64,000 nucleotides of DNA, from the NCBI RefSeq assembly GCF_010119975.1, contig NZ_CP048222.1, positions 62,001 through 126,000 of the forward strand. The letters are read 5' to 3'. The notes under the pieces were generated by a model, which was not told the DNA's origin, searched no databases, and saw nothing but the letters and a program-made list of their open reading frames with translations. Numbering within the stretch: the first letter of the stretch is position 1; each line of letters begins with the position of its first letter. The DNA is from Rhodocytophaga rosea (lineage in GTDB: Bacteria > Bacteroidota > Bacteroidia > Cytophagales > 172606-1). Positions 17,401 to 26,582 of this stretch are shown in pieces. Made by a program: the position numbers and the translations under genes.

Positions 17401-17519
17401 TTAACAATAAATCCTACTTCGCCAATAATTTCCGCAAAATGTTCGGTGTTAACCCAAGCGACTATCATTCCTATATTACCCAGGCCGGTCGAATAGATAC
17501 AACAGAAAAAGCTGAGTAA
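14457..17519 (+). CDS. Hybrid two-component sensor/response regulator with TPR sensor and AraC output
   Basis: A 1020-residue one-piece system. A signal peptide (residues 1-22) is followed by a periplasmic-side TPR array (about 30-380; repeats such as GQAYTALGNYYYSRNQNPEALKQY), a membrane helix (about 397-418), a coiled coil (430-475), HisKA (ISHEFRTPLTLI, His about 485), HATPase (NxxxNAFKFTPPGG, DTGIGIP, GTGIGLSL), a receiver (LLIEDNDEVR, phospho-Asp in ILTDRMM about 805, Lys in ILKPF) and an AraC HTH (about 910-1010, ALSRVQLHRKLKALTNQST, EVMYEVGFNNKSYFANNFRK). All catalytic boxes look intact. The neighbouring TonB receptor gene shares an upstream motif with this gene and is a likely target. 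Confidence 0.93.
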   Translation: MNRIVVYFFLFLLSQPTFPSHAQQNKIDSLEKQLANMPADTNRVILLNKLTYQYFTWGTDTSKTKSYAQQCLQLAHQLRYNYGIGQAYTALGNYYYSRNQNPEALKQYEMALPFYQRAGRKRGLAVIYSNIASVTEYMGNYTKAMEYYLKSTRIAEELDDKGAIGRNLSAIGLLRLSQKKYEDALRYLFQALSVHKSNQDNIMKAHTLNTIGEVYLQRKQYDKALQYLNQSLLLGDSLGLAQGKIDCYNSLGHVYSCLKQYDQAFNFYQNALVLAEPQGHYQSMSIALEGMAEVYQEKGDLTKAVVYFKRSLELAETNKLAQQKLEAHQGLTAAYAQLKDYYQAYFHQSKLLSLKDSLYNHENDQKIAQLEASYEIDKKQVEIELLHKDQQRALLFRNAILMGLLGTLVIIGLIVNRQRLKNRKNRLLLEKSEEITTKNTQLELQAEVMSKQADELAISNAQLAQQASQLQKFDRVKSNFFTNISHEFRTPLTLIITPLEKLMSDTLNNSQIQKHYQLIDWNARHLLYLINQLLDFSKLEAGSLKVQLIRSDVNQSLKVATYAFASLAESKNIQLHFQSGYQTIHALFAPDILDKILNNLLSNAFKFTPPGGQVKVGINLQHTPDSTTKLGDQITNWNLEITVTDTGIGIPAGQIGHIFNRFFQVDGSQIREQQGTGIGLSLVKELLALQQGSILVKSEVGSGTEFTVYLPLVECNFEINHSTEQSKAESGYILLNQEENTQQELESLPVQTEPNEHYPVMLLIEDNDEVRKFILESFQDEFQVVEASNGTEGLKIARKVIPDIILTDRMMANMDGMEVCRQLKTDERTSHIPVIMLTAKASEESKIEGLETGADDYILKPFRMQELKVRVKNLIEQRKKLRERFTREVKIQPRDIAITSADEAFLNKAIRLIEEHMSDTDFTVETFVQKIALSRVQLHRKLKALTNQSTSEFIRSIRLKRAAVLLEQQYGNIAEVMYEVGFNNKSYFANNFRKMFGVNPSDYHSYITQAGRIDTTEKAE

Positions 17520-17686
17520 GTATAGCAAGCTAAATTTCTATTTTTCATCTCTACTCCCATTTGACCCAAATCTAATACAAGGAGTAATGTTAACCAGAGA
17601 TATTCTTTAAAACAGAAGCCTGTTTTAGTTCACGATCTTTTCCGGCCACAATTCCCAACCGGTTTTTCTATCATAAAATTACAATA

Positions 17687-17734
17687 CAGGTTAAGCCTTA
17701 CCCTAATAAGTTATTTAGGGTAAGGCTTAACCTG
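17687..17734. terminator. 20-bp perfect stem hairpin, terminator of the hybrid sensor gene
   Basis: CAGGTTAAGCCTTACCCTAA and its exact complement around an 8-base loop, 168 bases after the sensor stop codon. Probable terminator, possibly bidirectional. Confidence 0.7.
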
Positions 17735-17790
17735 AAATGATATTGCGTGTATAATTTTACTTCCTGTACATAGAAAAGGCTCTAATGAAG

Positions 17791-17823
17791 CATCTGTGTT
17801 CTTCTTTGCAACATCTGTGTTCC
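17791..17823 (+). promoter_or_regulatory. Direct repeat CATCTGTGTTC x2 (21-bp period) upstream of the TonB receptor
   Basis: CATCTGTGTTC occurs at 17791-17801 and again at 17812-17822, two helical turns apart, the geometry expected for an AraC-family dimer. The second copy lies in a 16-mer nearly identical to the motif upstream of the hybrid sensor gene. It is about 205 bases before the receptor start. Function inferred. Confidence 0.6.
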
Positions 17824-18026
17824 TATCAGCTAGAAATAGCTCCTACCTTTGTCTCAGATTCACTGGTTTATAAACTGTATTTAATCATCAGGAATTAACT
17901 TGGTGGTACATAGTCGGATTGCGGAGTAGAACCACCCGCCAGTACAATGTAAGCGAATGCAAAGTCAAACAGATTTGATTAAGATATCCCACCTACTTTT
18001 TATTCATTACAAAATTTAGAATTCTT

Positions 18027-20792
18027 ATGCACAAAAAAAGCTTTTACCATACTGTCTTATGGATTTTTTTATCTTTCATCACCCTTTCTACAACCAGTTT
18101 TTCTCAAACTCTCCAGGGAAAAGTAAATAATGTGCCTACTGGCCAATCCTTGCAGGGAGTATCCGTTTTAGTAAAGGATGGAACACAAGGCACTAGCACA
18201 GATAGTATTGGAAATTATCACTTACCCCTGCCACCAGGCACTTACCATATTCAATATTCTTTGGTAGGTTACACAACCCAGGTAAAAGAAGTAACGATCG
18301 GGAGCAAGGATATAATTATCAATCTTTCACTTGAAGAAAGCAATTTGTTGCTTGGGGATGTAGTAATTGTTGGTACCCGTTCTACCCAGGTCCGGTCGAG
18401 TGTAGAAACGGTAGCACCTGTAGATATCATCTCTTCACACGACTTGCAAGCTACCGGCCAGATCGAACCCACCCAAATGATTTCCATGCTGGCGCCTTCT
18501 TTCAACTCATCCCGCCAGACAGTGGCAGATGGCACCGATCACATTGATCCTGCCACCCTGCGTGGGCTCGGCACTGACCAGGTATTGGTATTATTGAACG
18601 GAAAGCGCCGCCATAATCAGGCCCTGATCAATGTAAATGGTACAGTAGGCAGAGGATCGGTAGGAACTGATTTGAATACCATCCCTTCTTCTGCCATTGA
18701 GCGGGTGGAAGTACTGCGTGAAGGGGCTTCTTCCCAATATGGCTCAGATGCGATTGCTGGCGTTATAAACGTGGTACTCAAAAAGGATACAGGCATGGCG
18801 GTGAACCTGCACCTGGGACAATTTTATGAAGGGGATGGAAAAAATGCCCAGCTGGGCTTGTATAAAGGCTTTCGGATTGGCAAAATCGGAATAATAAGTG
18901 CTGCTGCCGATCTTCGCTTGCGTGAAGGAACCAACCGGGCTGGCTCCTATACAGGTCCGGTGTACGTGAACTGGAATGGAACAACCGACCCTGCACTACG
19001 GCAAGAGCGGTATACGCAGGACCAGGCATTGATTGCGCAGAATGGCTTTAGCCTGGAAAAAAACATGCAGATTGGTAATTCTTCGGTAAACAACTTCAGC
19101 GGGATGCTAAATGGAAGTCTGCCCATCAGCCCTAAAACAGAAGTATACTTTTTTGGGCTGGCAAACTACCGTCTGGGCAATGCTGCCGGATTTTACCGTT
19201 ATCCTTATCAAACCAGTCAGGTAATTGCCGAATTATATCCAAACGGTTTTTTACCCCAAATTCATTCTACATTATTGGATAAATCTATCACTTTGGGTAT
19301 CCGTGGAGAAATAGGGGAAGGCTGGAGATGGGATTTGTCGAGTGTGTATGGAGGCAATTCTTTCCGCTTTGATATAGACAATACGAATAATGCCTCTCAA
19401 TTTGCTCTCGGAGCAGCGGCTCCCAAAAGTTTTTACGCAGGAACTCTGAGGTTTAACCAGCATACAACAGACCTAGGCATTTCAAAAGATTTTGGACCTC
19501 AAATCGGCTTCCGGTCTTTTAACATAGCAGGTGGTTTCACGTATCGGATTGATAATTATCAAATTGCTGCAGGAGAAGAGGCCTCCTATCGCAATTATGA
19601 TTCTTCATCAGGGAAAGCAGGTGGCGCCCAGGTTTTTCCAGGTTTTCAACCAGCCAATGCAGTCAATGAGCGTAGGAATGTAAAGGCTGGCTACTTGGAC
19701 CTGGAAACCGATATAAATAACCGGCTATTGCTGAATGCCGCCGGACGCTATGAATACTACAGTGATTTTGGCGGCAATTTAACGGGTAAATTGAGTGCAC
19801 GATATAAATTCGCCGATTTCTTTTCTATCCGCAGCACGATCTCCAATGGCTTCCGGGCACCTTCTATTCACCAACGTTACTTCAGTGCTATATCTACCGT
19901 GTTTGTATCAGTACCCGATCAGGGTTTGCAACCCCGTCAGCAGGGTACCTTTCGCAACGATGGGCCTGTAGCCGAAGCATTCGGCATTCCTTCGCTTACA
20001 GCAGAACGCTCCCTGAACTATAGCCTGGGATTTACTTCTAGGCCAATTACAAATGTCAATATTACCCTGGATGCCTACCAGATTGATATTAAGAACCGGA
20101 TTGTACTTACTGGGCAATTCCAGCGTGGTACTTCCGCTGCCGGCCTGCAAACCGCTCAAATTCTGGATGCTGCGGGACAAACCGATGTACAAGCAGCGGT
20201 TTTTTTTACGAATGCTGTGAATACACGTACACAGGGAATAGATGTGGTTATTTCCACTGATTACCGGGTGGCCGAAGGTAAACTTACACTTACGTTGGCT
20301 GGTAATCTGAACAAAACAGAAGTTCAGGGTGAACCGAAAGCATCAGCAACCCTGCCAAATGAAGTTTTCGGCACTATTTTGTTTAACCGCCAGGAAAAAG
20401 GCCGGCTGGAATGGTCACAACCTCGCAGTAAATTTACAATGAGTGCAAACTATCAATGGAGAAGATTCGCAGCAATGCTGCGCGTAACTAGTTACGGCAT
20501 AGTTAAAGCCTTTGATCCTTCGGAGCCTCTGCTGGACGAGGATTTTGGGGCGAAAGCCATTACAGACCTAAATGTCAGTTATCAAGCTTCCCGATTTTTA
20601 CGCCTTACTATTGGAGCAAACAATCTGTTCAACGTCTATCCTGATAAACTGAAGGTGAATCAGTATCCAACTGCTACCAGCCCTACTTCTCTTGACAATA
20701 CATCGTTTGGCCGTTTTGTCTACAGCCGGAACGTCACCCAATTCGGTTTCAATGGTGGCTATTATTTCCTCAGCTTGAGCTTTAATCTTTAG
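18027..20792 (+). CDS. TonB-dependent outer-membrane receptor with N-terminal carboxypeptidase-regulatory-like domain
   Basis: A 921-residue protein. A signal peptide (about 1-27, ending TSFSQ) is followed by a CarboxypepD-reg-like beta sandwich (about 28-105; GVSVLVKDGTQGTSTDSIGNY), a plug domain (about 120-260; PVDIISSHDLQATGQIEP, DQVLVLLNGKRRHN, IERVEVLREGASSQYGSDAIAGVINVVLK) and a 22-strand-type barrel ending in an aromatic-rich C-terminus (YYFLSLSFNL). It lacks the SusC-type signature seen at 60.5 kb and has no SusD partner, so it is more like a siderophore, vitamin or small-ligand receptor. The upstream direct repeat suggests control by the preceding hybrid sensor. Confidence 0.92.
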   Translation: MHKKSFYHTVLWIFLSFITLSTTSFSQTLQGKVNNVPTGQSLQGVSVLVKDGTQGTSTDSIGNYHLPLPPGTYHIQYSLVGYTTQVKEVTIGSKDIIINLSLEESNLLLGDVVIVGTRSTQVRSSVETVAPVDIISSHDLQATGQIEPTQMISMLAPSFNSSRQTVADGTDHIDPATLRGLGTDQVLVLLNGKRRHNQALINVNGTVGRGSVGTDLNTIPSSAIERVEVLREGASSQYGSDAIAGVINVVLKKDTGMAVNLHLGQFYEGDGKNAQLGLYKGFRIGKIGIISAAADLRLREGTNRAGSYTGPVYVNWNGTTDPALRQERYTQDQALIAQNGFSLEKNMQIGNSSVNNFSGMLNGSLPISPKTEVYFFGLANYRLGNAAGFYRYPYQTSQVIAELYPNGFLPQIHSTLLDKSITLGIRGEIGEGWRWDLSSVYGGNSFRFDIDNTNNASQFALGAAAPKSFYAGTLRFNQHTTDLGISKDFGPQIGFRSFNIAGGFTYRIDNYQIAAGEEASYRNYDSSSGKAGGAQVFPGFQPANAVNERRNVKAGYLDLETDINNRLLLNAAGRYEYYSDFGGNLTGKLSARYKFADFFSIRSTISNGFRAPSIHQRYFSAISTVFVSVPDQGLQPRQQGTFRNDGPVAEAFGIPSLTAERSLNYSLGFTSRPITNVNITLDAYQIDIKNRIVLTGQFQRGTSAAGLQTAQILDAAGQTDVQAAVFFTNAVNTRTQGIDVVISTDYRVAEGKLTLTLAGNLNKTEVQGEPKASATLPNEVFGTILFNRQEKGRLEWSQPRSKFTMSANYQWRRFAAMLRVTSYGIVKAFDPSEPLLDEDFGAKAITDLNVSYQASRFLRLTIGANNLFNVYPDKLKVNQYPTATSPTSLDNTSFGRFVYSRNVTQFGFNGGYYFLSLSFNL

Positions 20793-21212
20793 ACAACTCA
20801 GAGAAATTATTCTTATTTCAATGAATACCAGCAAGACATTGCTACTAGAATGAATACAATAACACACATCCTAGCCATATTTTATGTTCCAGTCATCTTC
20901 TCTCCTGGTTATAAGAGTATGAATTACCTATAGAATGGGTTGAGTAAGCATATAGTCCCAAATAGTATAACTCAATTCCAATAAAAGTCAATTAAGAAAA
21001 AATGGATGCTCAATAGCAGCTTGCTTATAATCAACCGAAGTGGGGAGAGCCAAATGGTATCGTACTTGTCGCTTGTAAAAGCAAAAACCTCCTGAAGAAA
21101 ATCAAGGTCAACCCCCTGTTTACAAGCGAATTAATTTCAGTGAATGTAGATACCAAATGCTTGAAGAACCGGTTCATTTGAATCATTTTATTTAGTAAGA
21201 CCCTATAACACT
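20793..21212. other. Intergenic stretch, nothing recognised
   Basis: No gene, repeat copy or clear hairpin was seen between the TonB receptor and the acyltransferase gene. Confidence 0.4.
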
Positions 21213-21938
21213 ATGAATTTAACATTAGTCGCTCCTTTAGAAGGACAAGAGATGAATGTTTGGCCCTTTACCTTCAAGAAAACTTCGGAATACGAAGTCA
21301 TCATTGCTGAATTACAACGTTTTCGAGGTCGTATTTACAGGCAGGATAATTTAATTCCAGCTTCTGCCCTAGACGTTACCGGGCGATTTTACAGCCCTGT
21401 TGACTACCGTTCCTGGCACATTATTGCTCGCAATCAAGAAGGTGAGATGAGGGGCGTTCTACGACTCGCTTTACACAAACGAAATATTGCTGTGGAAGAA
21501 TTACACTTATACCCCGTGTTAGAAAGAATGAAGCCTTCCCATAAAAAGTTGCATTCCGATGCCCTGCAAGCATTCATCAATCAGGCCGCTGCCAACCATG
21601 CCTTTATTGGTGAACCGGGTGGATGGGCCGTGGATACCACCCGATGTGTAAGCAATACGGGTCTTTTTCTGGTAGCCTCCGCTTGGGCTTTACAACAAAT
21701 AGTCGGGTGGCCAGCCATTGCCAATGCGAATGTAAATCACAAAGCAGCAGATTTACTGAAATTGATGGGAGGTATCAATAACCTACCCGATTCAAAGTTA
21801 TCCCGCTTTTATGATCCCTATTACCGCTCCCATGTAGAAATCATACTTTTTTCTCCGCAGTTGGTAAGCCCGAGGTTCAGGAAGTTAATCCATACCCTCA
21901 AAAGCCGGCTTCTTACTAAAGAAGTAATTATGCCTTAG
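21213..21938 (+). CDS. GNAT-fold acyltransferase, autoinducer-synthase-like
   Basis: A 241-residue protein. The region RFRGRIYRQDNLIP...DVTGRFYSPVDYRSWHIIARNQEGEMRGVLRL follows the pattern of N-acyl amino acid or AHL synthase-like GNAT proteins (R-x-x-Y, then D-x-x-S/x-W-H-I/x-A, then an R on the next strand). Later WAVDTTRCVSNTGLFLVASAWAL fits the second half of such folds, and C-terminal residues are variable. No LuxR-type receptor lies next to it; the next gene is a T9SS surface protein. Acyl-CoA or acyl-ACP use is an inference. It could instead be a lipid- or exosortase-associated acyltransferase. Confidence 0.5.
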   Translation: MNLTLVAPLEGQEMNVWPFTFKKTSEYEVIIAELQRFRGRIYRQDNLIPASALDVTGRFYSPVDYRSWHIIARNQEGEMRGVLRLALHKRNIAVEELHLYPVLERMKPSHKKLHSDALQAFINQAAANHAFIGEPGGWAVDTTRCVSNTGLFLVASAWALQQIVGWPAIANANVNHKAADLLKLMGGINNLPDSKLSRFYDPYYRSHVEIILFSPQLVSPRFRKLIHTLKSRLLTKEVIMP

Positions 21939-22070
21939 ATCATAGATTAAGCTTTCATAAACAATCAGCACTCACTAACTCTATATCTAATGAAAACACT
22001 TCCATTTCTTCTGCTGGGCTTCCATCGTAGGAGCATGCTATTCCTGCATTTGCAACCCTTATTAATTAAT

Positions 22071-24011
22071 ATGAAAATCAACGCAATACTCCTGAAAACA
22101 CTTGTTTTATCCTCTGTATTACTAATAAATGGCTTTTCGTATGCGCAAACCAATGCCCAGACTAATTATAATGCTGGTGTTGGTTCAGGTACAGGCGGCA
22201 CCCAAAACGTATTTATCGGTTCCTCTACCGGACGCATCACTACCGGCACAGCCAACAGCTTTATAGGCTATCGGGCGGGCGAGAAAAATACGACTGGTTC
22301 CTTTAATAATTTTATGGGCAGTATGGCGGGCTTGAACAACAGTACGGGCTCTAACAACAGCTTTTTGGGTTACCAGGCTGGCTCTTTCAATACGTCGGGT
22401 TCTGGCAACAGTTTCCTGGGTACTTTTGCCGGCTCTTTCAATACGACAGGCTACGCCAACAGCTTTGTAGGCAACCTTGCAGGCTACGCTAACACCACAG
22501 GCTTCTTCAACAGTTTCCTAGGCGGCTCGGCAGGTGCCAGCAACACGACTGGTTCCAACAATAGCTTTCTGGGCTACTTATCAGGTTTTGATAACACAAC
22601 AGGGGCCAATAACAGCTTTTTAGGTAGCTATGCAGGTTATGGCAACACTACCGGCTCCTACAATAGCTTTCTGGGTTATCAGGCTGGTATCAGCAATACA
22701 ACTGGCTTTGTAAATACCTTTCTGGGCAGTAAAGCTGGTTTCTCCAATACAACCGGTTACGTCAACAGCTTTGTAGGATATGGAGCTGGCTACGCTAACA
22801 CAACGGGGTACTACAATAGCTTTATAGGTAACCTTGCTGGCTACGCCAATACGACAGGTTCTGAAAACAGCTTCCTGGGTACTTTTGCCGGCCAATACAA
22901 TACCACGGGTATTTCAAATAGTTTTGTAGGTGCTTACGCAGGTGTGGACAATTCAACAGGTTCTGCCAATAGCTTCGTAGGCAGTCAGTCGGGCTTATAC
23001 AATACAATAGGTTCCTCAAATACATATTTCGGTCACCAGGCCGGCCAGTTCAACACCAGTGGCGCGGAGAATGTATTTCTGGGGCGCAGTGCTGGAGCAA
23101 CTAACATAAGTGGTCGTTTTAATGTCAGTTTGGGTACTTACTCAGGACCCGCCGCCGCCAACTTGCAAAATGCCGGGGCCATTGGCTATCGGGCAACTGT
23201 GAGTGCTTCCAATTCGCTGGTGCTAGGTTCGATCAATGGCGTAAATGGTGCAACAGCAGATACGAAAGTAGGCATCAAGACTACTTCTCCGTCTTATAAT
23301 TTACACGTCAATGGCAGTGCTGCCAAGCCGGGGAGTGGCAGTTGGGTTGTAGCTTCCGATTTACGTCTCAAACAAGACATTCATGCTTTCAAGGATGGAC
23401 TGGATATACTAGAAAAAATAAAGCCGGTCTGGTTTCACTATAATGGAAAAGCTGCCTTACCTACTGATAAATCATATATTGGCGTGATTGCTCAGGAGAT
23501 CCAGCAGATTGCTCCATACATGATTGGGGAATTCTTTTACCTGGATTCTACTGGTAAACAGGAGAAATACCTCGACTATGATGCAAATGCGCTAACATAT
23601 ATATTGGTGAATGCCGTCAAAGAAATAGATCAAAAATATGCCAGTCAACTGGCCGAAAAGGATACCCAGCTTGCCTCTCTTCAGCAAGAATTAGCAGAAA
23701 TAAAAGCATTGCTACTGAAGGTGCCCACAAGTGATACTTTCGAGGAGCAGAAAGCACAGTTGTGGCAGAATGTACCTAACCCAACTACCGGCAGTACGGT
23801 GATCCTCTATTTTATTCCCAAGCAGGCTACTTCAGCTCAGTTAAAAATATATTCTATAAATGGGAAAGAAGTCTATAGCCTTGAGCTCAATCAGAAAGGA
23901 AAAGGGCAAGTGCAGTTGTCGATTGGTGAGTTTTTATCAGGCGTGTACATATACCACTTATGGGTTGATGGCGAAAGTGTGGACAGTAAGAAATTGCTGC
24001 TGGAAAAATAA
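22071..24011 (+). CDS. Repeat-rich surface protein with S74 chaperone-like domain and T9SS sorting domain
   Basis: A 646-residue protein from ATG 22071 (MKINAILLKTLVLSSVLLINGFSYAQ, signal peptide); an in-frame ATG at 21990 only adds 27 residues before it. Residues about 40-370 are about 20 tandem 16-residue units of the form NSFLGYxAGxxNTTGS, as in trimeric tail-fibre and YadA-head-like beta stalks. Then comes a peptidase S74-type intramolecular chaperone domain (SDLRLKQDIHAFKDGLDIL...KSYIGVIAQEIQQIAP), a coiled coil (QKYASQLAEKDTQLASLQQELAEIKALL) and a C-terminal T9SS type A sorting domain (LWQNVPNPTTGSTVILYF, GVYIYHLWVDG). Probably exported and surface-attached; binding partner unknown. Confidence 0.85.
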   Translation: MKINAILLKTLVLSSVLLINGFSYAQTNAQTNYNAGVGSGTGGTQNVFIGSSTGRITTGTANSFIGYRAGEKNTTGSFNNFMGSMAGLNNSTGSNNSFLGYQAGSFNTSGSGNSFLGTFAGSFNTTGYANSFVGNLAGYANTTGFFNSFLGGSAGASNTTGSNNSFLGYLSGFDNTTGANNSFLGSYAGYGNTTGSYNSFLGYQAGISNTTGFVNTFLGSKAGFSNTTGYVNSFVGYGAGYANTTGYYNSFIGNLAGYANTTGSENSFLGTFAGQYNTTGISNSFVGAYAGVDNSTGSANSFVGSQSGLYNTIGSSNTYFGHQAGQFNTSGAENVFLGRSAGATNISGRFNVSLGTYSGPAAANLQNAGAIGYRATVSASNSLVLGSINGVNGATADTKVGIKTTSPSYNLHVNGSAAKPGSGSWVVASDLRLKQDIHAFKDGLDILEKIKPVWFHYNGKAALPTDKSYIGVIAQEIQQIAPYMIGEFFYLDSTGKQEKYLDYDANALTYILVNAVKEIDQKYASQLAEKDTQLASLQQELAEIKALLLKVPTSDTFEEQKAQLWQNVPNPTTGSTVILYFIPKQATSAQLKIYSINGKEVYSLELNQKGKGQVQLSIGEFLSGVYIYHLWVDGESVDSKKLLLEK

Positions 24012-24035
24012 TCGAAATATTCTCTAAAAACTACG

Positions 24036-25321
24036 ATGCACCCTCTCAACAAATCTCCTAATACACATAGTCATTTAAGAGACAAGGCCAAATTAACTAA
24101 CAACAGCTTTTTCAACCAACTCTTAGTAAAGAAAACGCCTCTCCCCATTAACCGGATCGAGTCTATTGATTTACTTAGGGGTATAGTAATGATCCTTATG
24201 GCCTTGGATCATGTGCGCAGTTACTTTCATTTTGATTCGCTTATTTTCAGCCCAACTGATCTGCAACATACGACAGTGGCCTTGTTTGCCACACGTTTGA
24301 TTACACATTTGTGCGCTCCGACATTTATCTTTCTGGCTGGTGCTTCTGCTTACTTTATTGCGCAGCGAAAAACCTTAAAAGATACTACCCTCTTTCTGCT
24401 GACTCGTGGTATATGGTTAATTCTATTGCAATTGACACTTATCCGGTTTGCATGGAACTTTGATCCAGCCTTTCATTTCAATTCCAGTAATATCATATCT
24501 ACCATTGGGTTTTGTATGATTGTACTTTCCTTGCTGATTTACTTGCCGCTAAAAATCATTTTAATCATTGGCTTGCTACTTGTCGTGGGTCATAATGCGC
24601 TGGATAATATTTCTTTCCAAAGCGGATCAGCATGGGATATCGTTTGGTCGTTCCTGCACGTACGAAAACTATACCTATTGAGCAATAATTATACATTCTT
24701 ATTTCTCTATCCGATTATACCTTGGGTAGGGGTGATGGCACTGGGATATTGCCTGGGTAGCTTATACGCTCCATCCAACCCGGTTGAAAAAAAAAAAAAA
24801 CACTTGTACAATTAGGCCTAGCAAGCCTGCTTGTTTTCCTGGTAGTCCGATGGTTAAATCATTATGGAGATCCGGTGCCATGGACTTTTGAAAGAACGCT
24901 TAGTACTACAGTCATGAGTTTCTTTAATCTTGAAAAATACCCTCCATCCTTTCTATTCTTATGTCTTACGCTAGGTATTGCCTTACTACTGCTTAGTGGT
25001 TTGGAAGGCCGAAATCTGGTGCGTTGGCAACCAATCACGCTATTTGGGAAAGTAGCTTTGTTCTATTATATATTACACTTATTCGCAATTCATACATTAG
25101 CTTTACTGATTGTTATGCTTCTTGGCTATCCTTGGCAAACGATGATTTTTATTGGTCCTACCAGCCAAATTTCACCAATCTTACAAGGAAAATATGGTTT
25201 CGATCTGGTGGAGATCTATTTACTATGGATAAGCATTGTATCGCTGCTTTATCCTGTGTGTGTATCCTGGTATTTGCTTAAAAATAAAAACAAGTCCAAA
25301 TGGTGGGTAAGTTATGTTTAG
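24036..25321 (+). pseudogene. DUF1624 / heparan-alpha-glucosaminide N-acetyltransferase-like membrane protein, frame broken in an A14 tract
   Basis: The first part (24036-24815) has NRIESIDLLRGIVMILMALDHVRSYFH, the catalytic-region signature with the DHVR histidine, then several membrane helices (LFATRLITHLCAPTFIFLAG, FLYPIIPWVGVMALGYCLGSLY). A run of 14 A at 24787-24800 shifts the frame. The second part (from codon 24800 to 25321) continues with TLVQLGLASLLVFLVVRWLN, then FGKVALFYYILHLFAIHTLAL, the expected C-terminal helices. With 12 or 15 A the gene would read through as one protein of about 428 residues. This is a phase-variable tract, a mutation or a sequencing error. Confidence 0.82.
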
Positions 25322-25324
25322 AAT

Positions 25325-25680
25325 CTGCCAGATAATGTCGCCGAAAAACTACGAAAATATGGGTCTTTAAAGAATGAAAATATAATAGTTTTCACCGGAT
25401 ACGAGTTGATAGCGAAGTAATCAGCTTTAGTAATTCTATTTTATTTATATATCCTGGTTCGGCCATTGAATAGCTTGAAGGTTAGAGTTTTGTTGAAAAG
25501 CTTACATACATGAAAACATAAAAATCAAAAAGAGAAAAAGAAAATACCATAGCATTGCTTAATTTCAAATCCGCCATTTACCTTATTTGCAACATTAAAA
25601 CTTAAGACAAAGGCTTCAGTATGTCAGACGATATGGCTCATTAGCGGTTAAGATAAATAGATAAACAATATAAGATACGT
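25325..25680. other. Intergenic stretch, nothing recognised
   Basis: No gene, RNA or repeat copy was identified here. Confidence 0.4.
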
Positions 25681-26157
25681 ATGCAAAACCAAGAATTTTA
25701 TATAAAACCCTACGAGACAAATTTTAAGGAACAAATACTATCAGTTTGGGAAAAATCTGTTAGAGCAACACATAATTTTGTTAAACCATCTGACATTGAT
25801 TATTATAAACAAAGTGTAAAAGAGATTGATTTTTGTTCACTTTCAGTTTACTGTTTAACTAATGAAAATAAAGTTGTTGGCTTTATAGGAGTTGCGGACT
25901 TAAAAATTGAAATGTTATTTTTAGATCCTGATTATATTGGACAAGGCCTTGGGAAAAAGCTAATGAATTTTGCTTTGAATGATCTAAAAGCAGATCAGGT
26001 AGATGTGAATGAGCAAAACTCCAATGCTGTTAAATTTTATTCAAAATTCGGATTTACACCCTATGAAAAGACTGAAAAAGACCGCGAAGGGAAAGATTAT
26101 CCAATACTGAAAATGAAACTTAAATTTATTGACACCAATATAAGCCTGAACCGCTAA
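25681..26157 (+). CDS. GNAT-family N-acetyltransferase
   Basis: A 158-residue protein. The acetyl-CoA-binding segment is MLFLDPDYIGQGLGKKLMNFAL (about residues 78-100, with the Q/R-x-x-G-x-G/A loop as IGQGLGKKL), followed by DQVDVNEQNSNAVKFYSKFGFTPYEKT, the usual NxxAxxFYxxxGF motif. It resembles YjaB/PhnO-type small acetyltransferases. AT-richer codon use than the neighbours suggests recent acquisition, though this is an impression and was not counted. Substrate unknown. Confidence 0.88.
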   Translation: MQNQEFYIKPYETNFKEQILSVWEKSVRATHNFVKPSDIDYYKQSVKEIDFCSLSVYCLTNENKVVGFIGVADLKIEMLFLDPDYIGQGLGKKLMNFALNDLKADQVDVNEQNSNAVKFYSKFGFTPYEKTEKDREGKDYPILKMKLKFIDTNISLNR

Positions 26158-26199
26158 TATACAAGGGTCATGGAATGGGATTAACCATGGTTATCCTGT

Positions 26200-26238
26200 A
26201 TTACTCGAAAGGGGAGGTTAATTTGACTATCCTTCTTT
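26200..26238. repeat. Dispersed GAAAGGGG repeat, copy 5
   Basis: ATTACTCGAAAGGGGAGGTT followed by AATTTGACTATCCTTCTTTT. Both arms recognisable; about 35 bases left of the IS3-type element. Confidence 0.7.
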
Positions 26239-26552
26239 TAGATATTCGATCATTCTGTACCTGCTACCTTTGACTGGACAGTAAGTTAAGCGAAAATAAT
26301 TACCTTAACGCACATGTCAGAATGAAGAAAATTTGATAAGGAATTTAAGTGAATGACGGTTGAACTGTGCCGCTCAGGCAAATCAACTTCAGAGGTAGCA
26401 GTAGAATTGGGACTGCGTAGGAATTGGTCAGCCTCCGGAAGCGAAAGTATGAGCAAAGTAAAGAAGGAAGTTTTTCAGGGCATGAGAAGCCTGCCTTATC
26501 TATTGAACAGGCTGAAAAAGCAACTTTGGGAAGCTGAGCTAGAAAGGGACAT

Positions 26553-26582
26553 GGAGCTGATGCTCACAACGTAGGCAGATCC
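26553..26582 (-). repeat. 30-bp palindromic insertion P4 in IS3 OrfA
   Basis: On the plus strand GGAGCTGATGCTCAC...GGCAGATCC. Its reverse complement aligns with P2 (GGACCTGC.ACG..GAGCATC.GCTCC) with few differences, so it belongs to type B in the opposite orientation. It falls after ELERD, just before the A6G tract; the exact parental sequence is unclear here. Confidence 0.7.
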
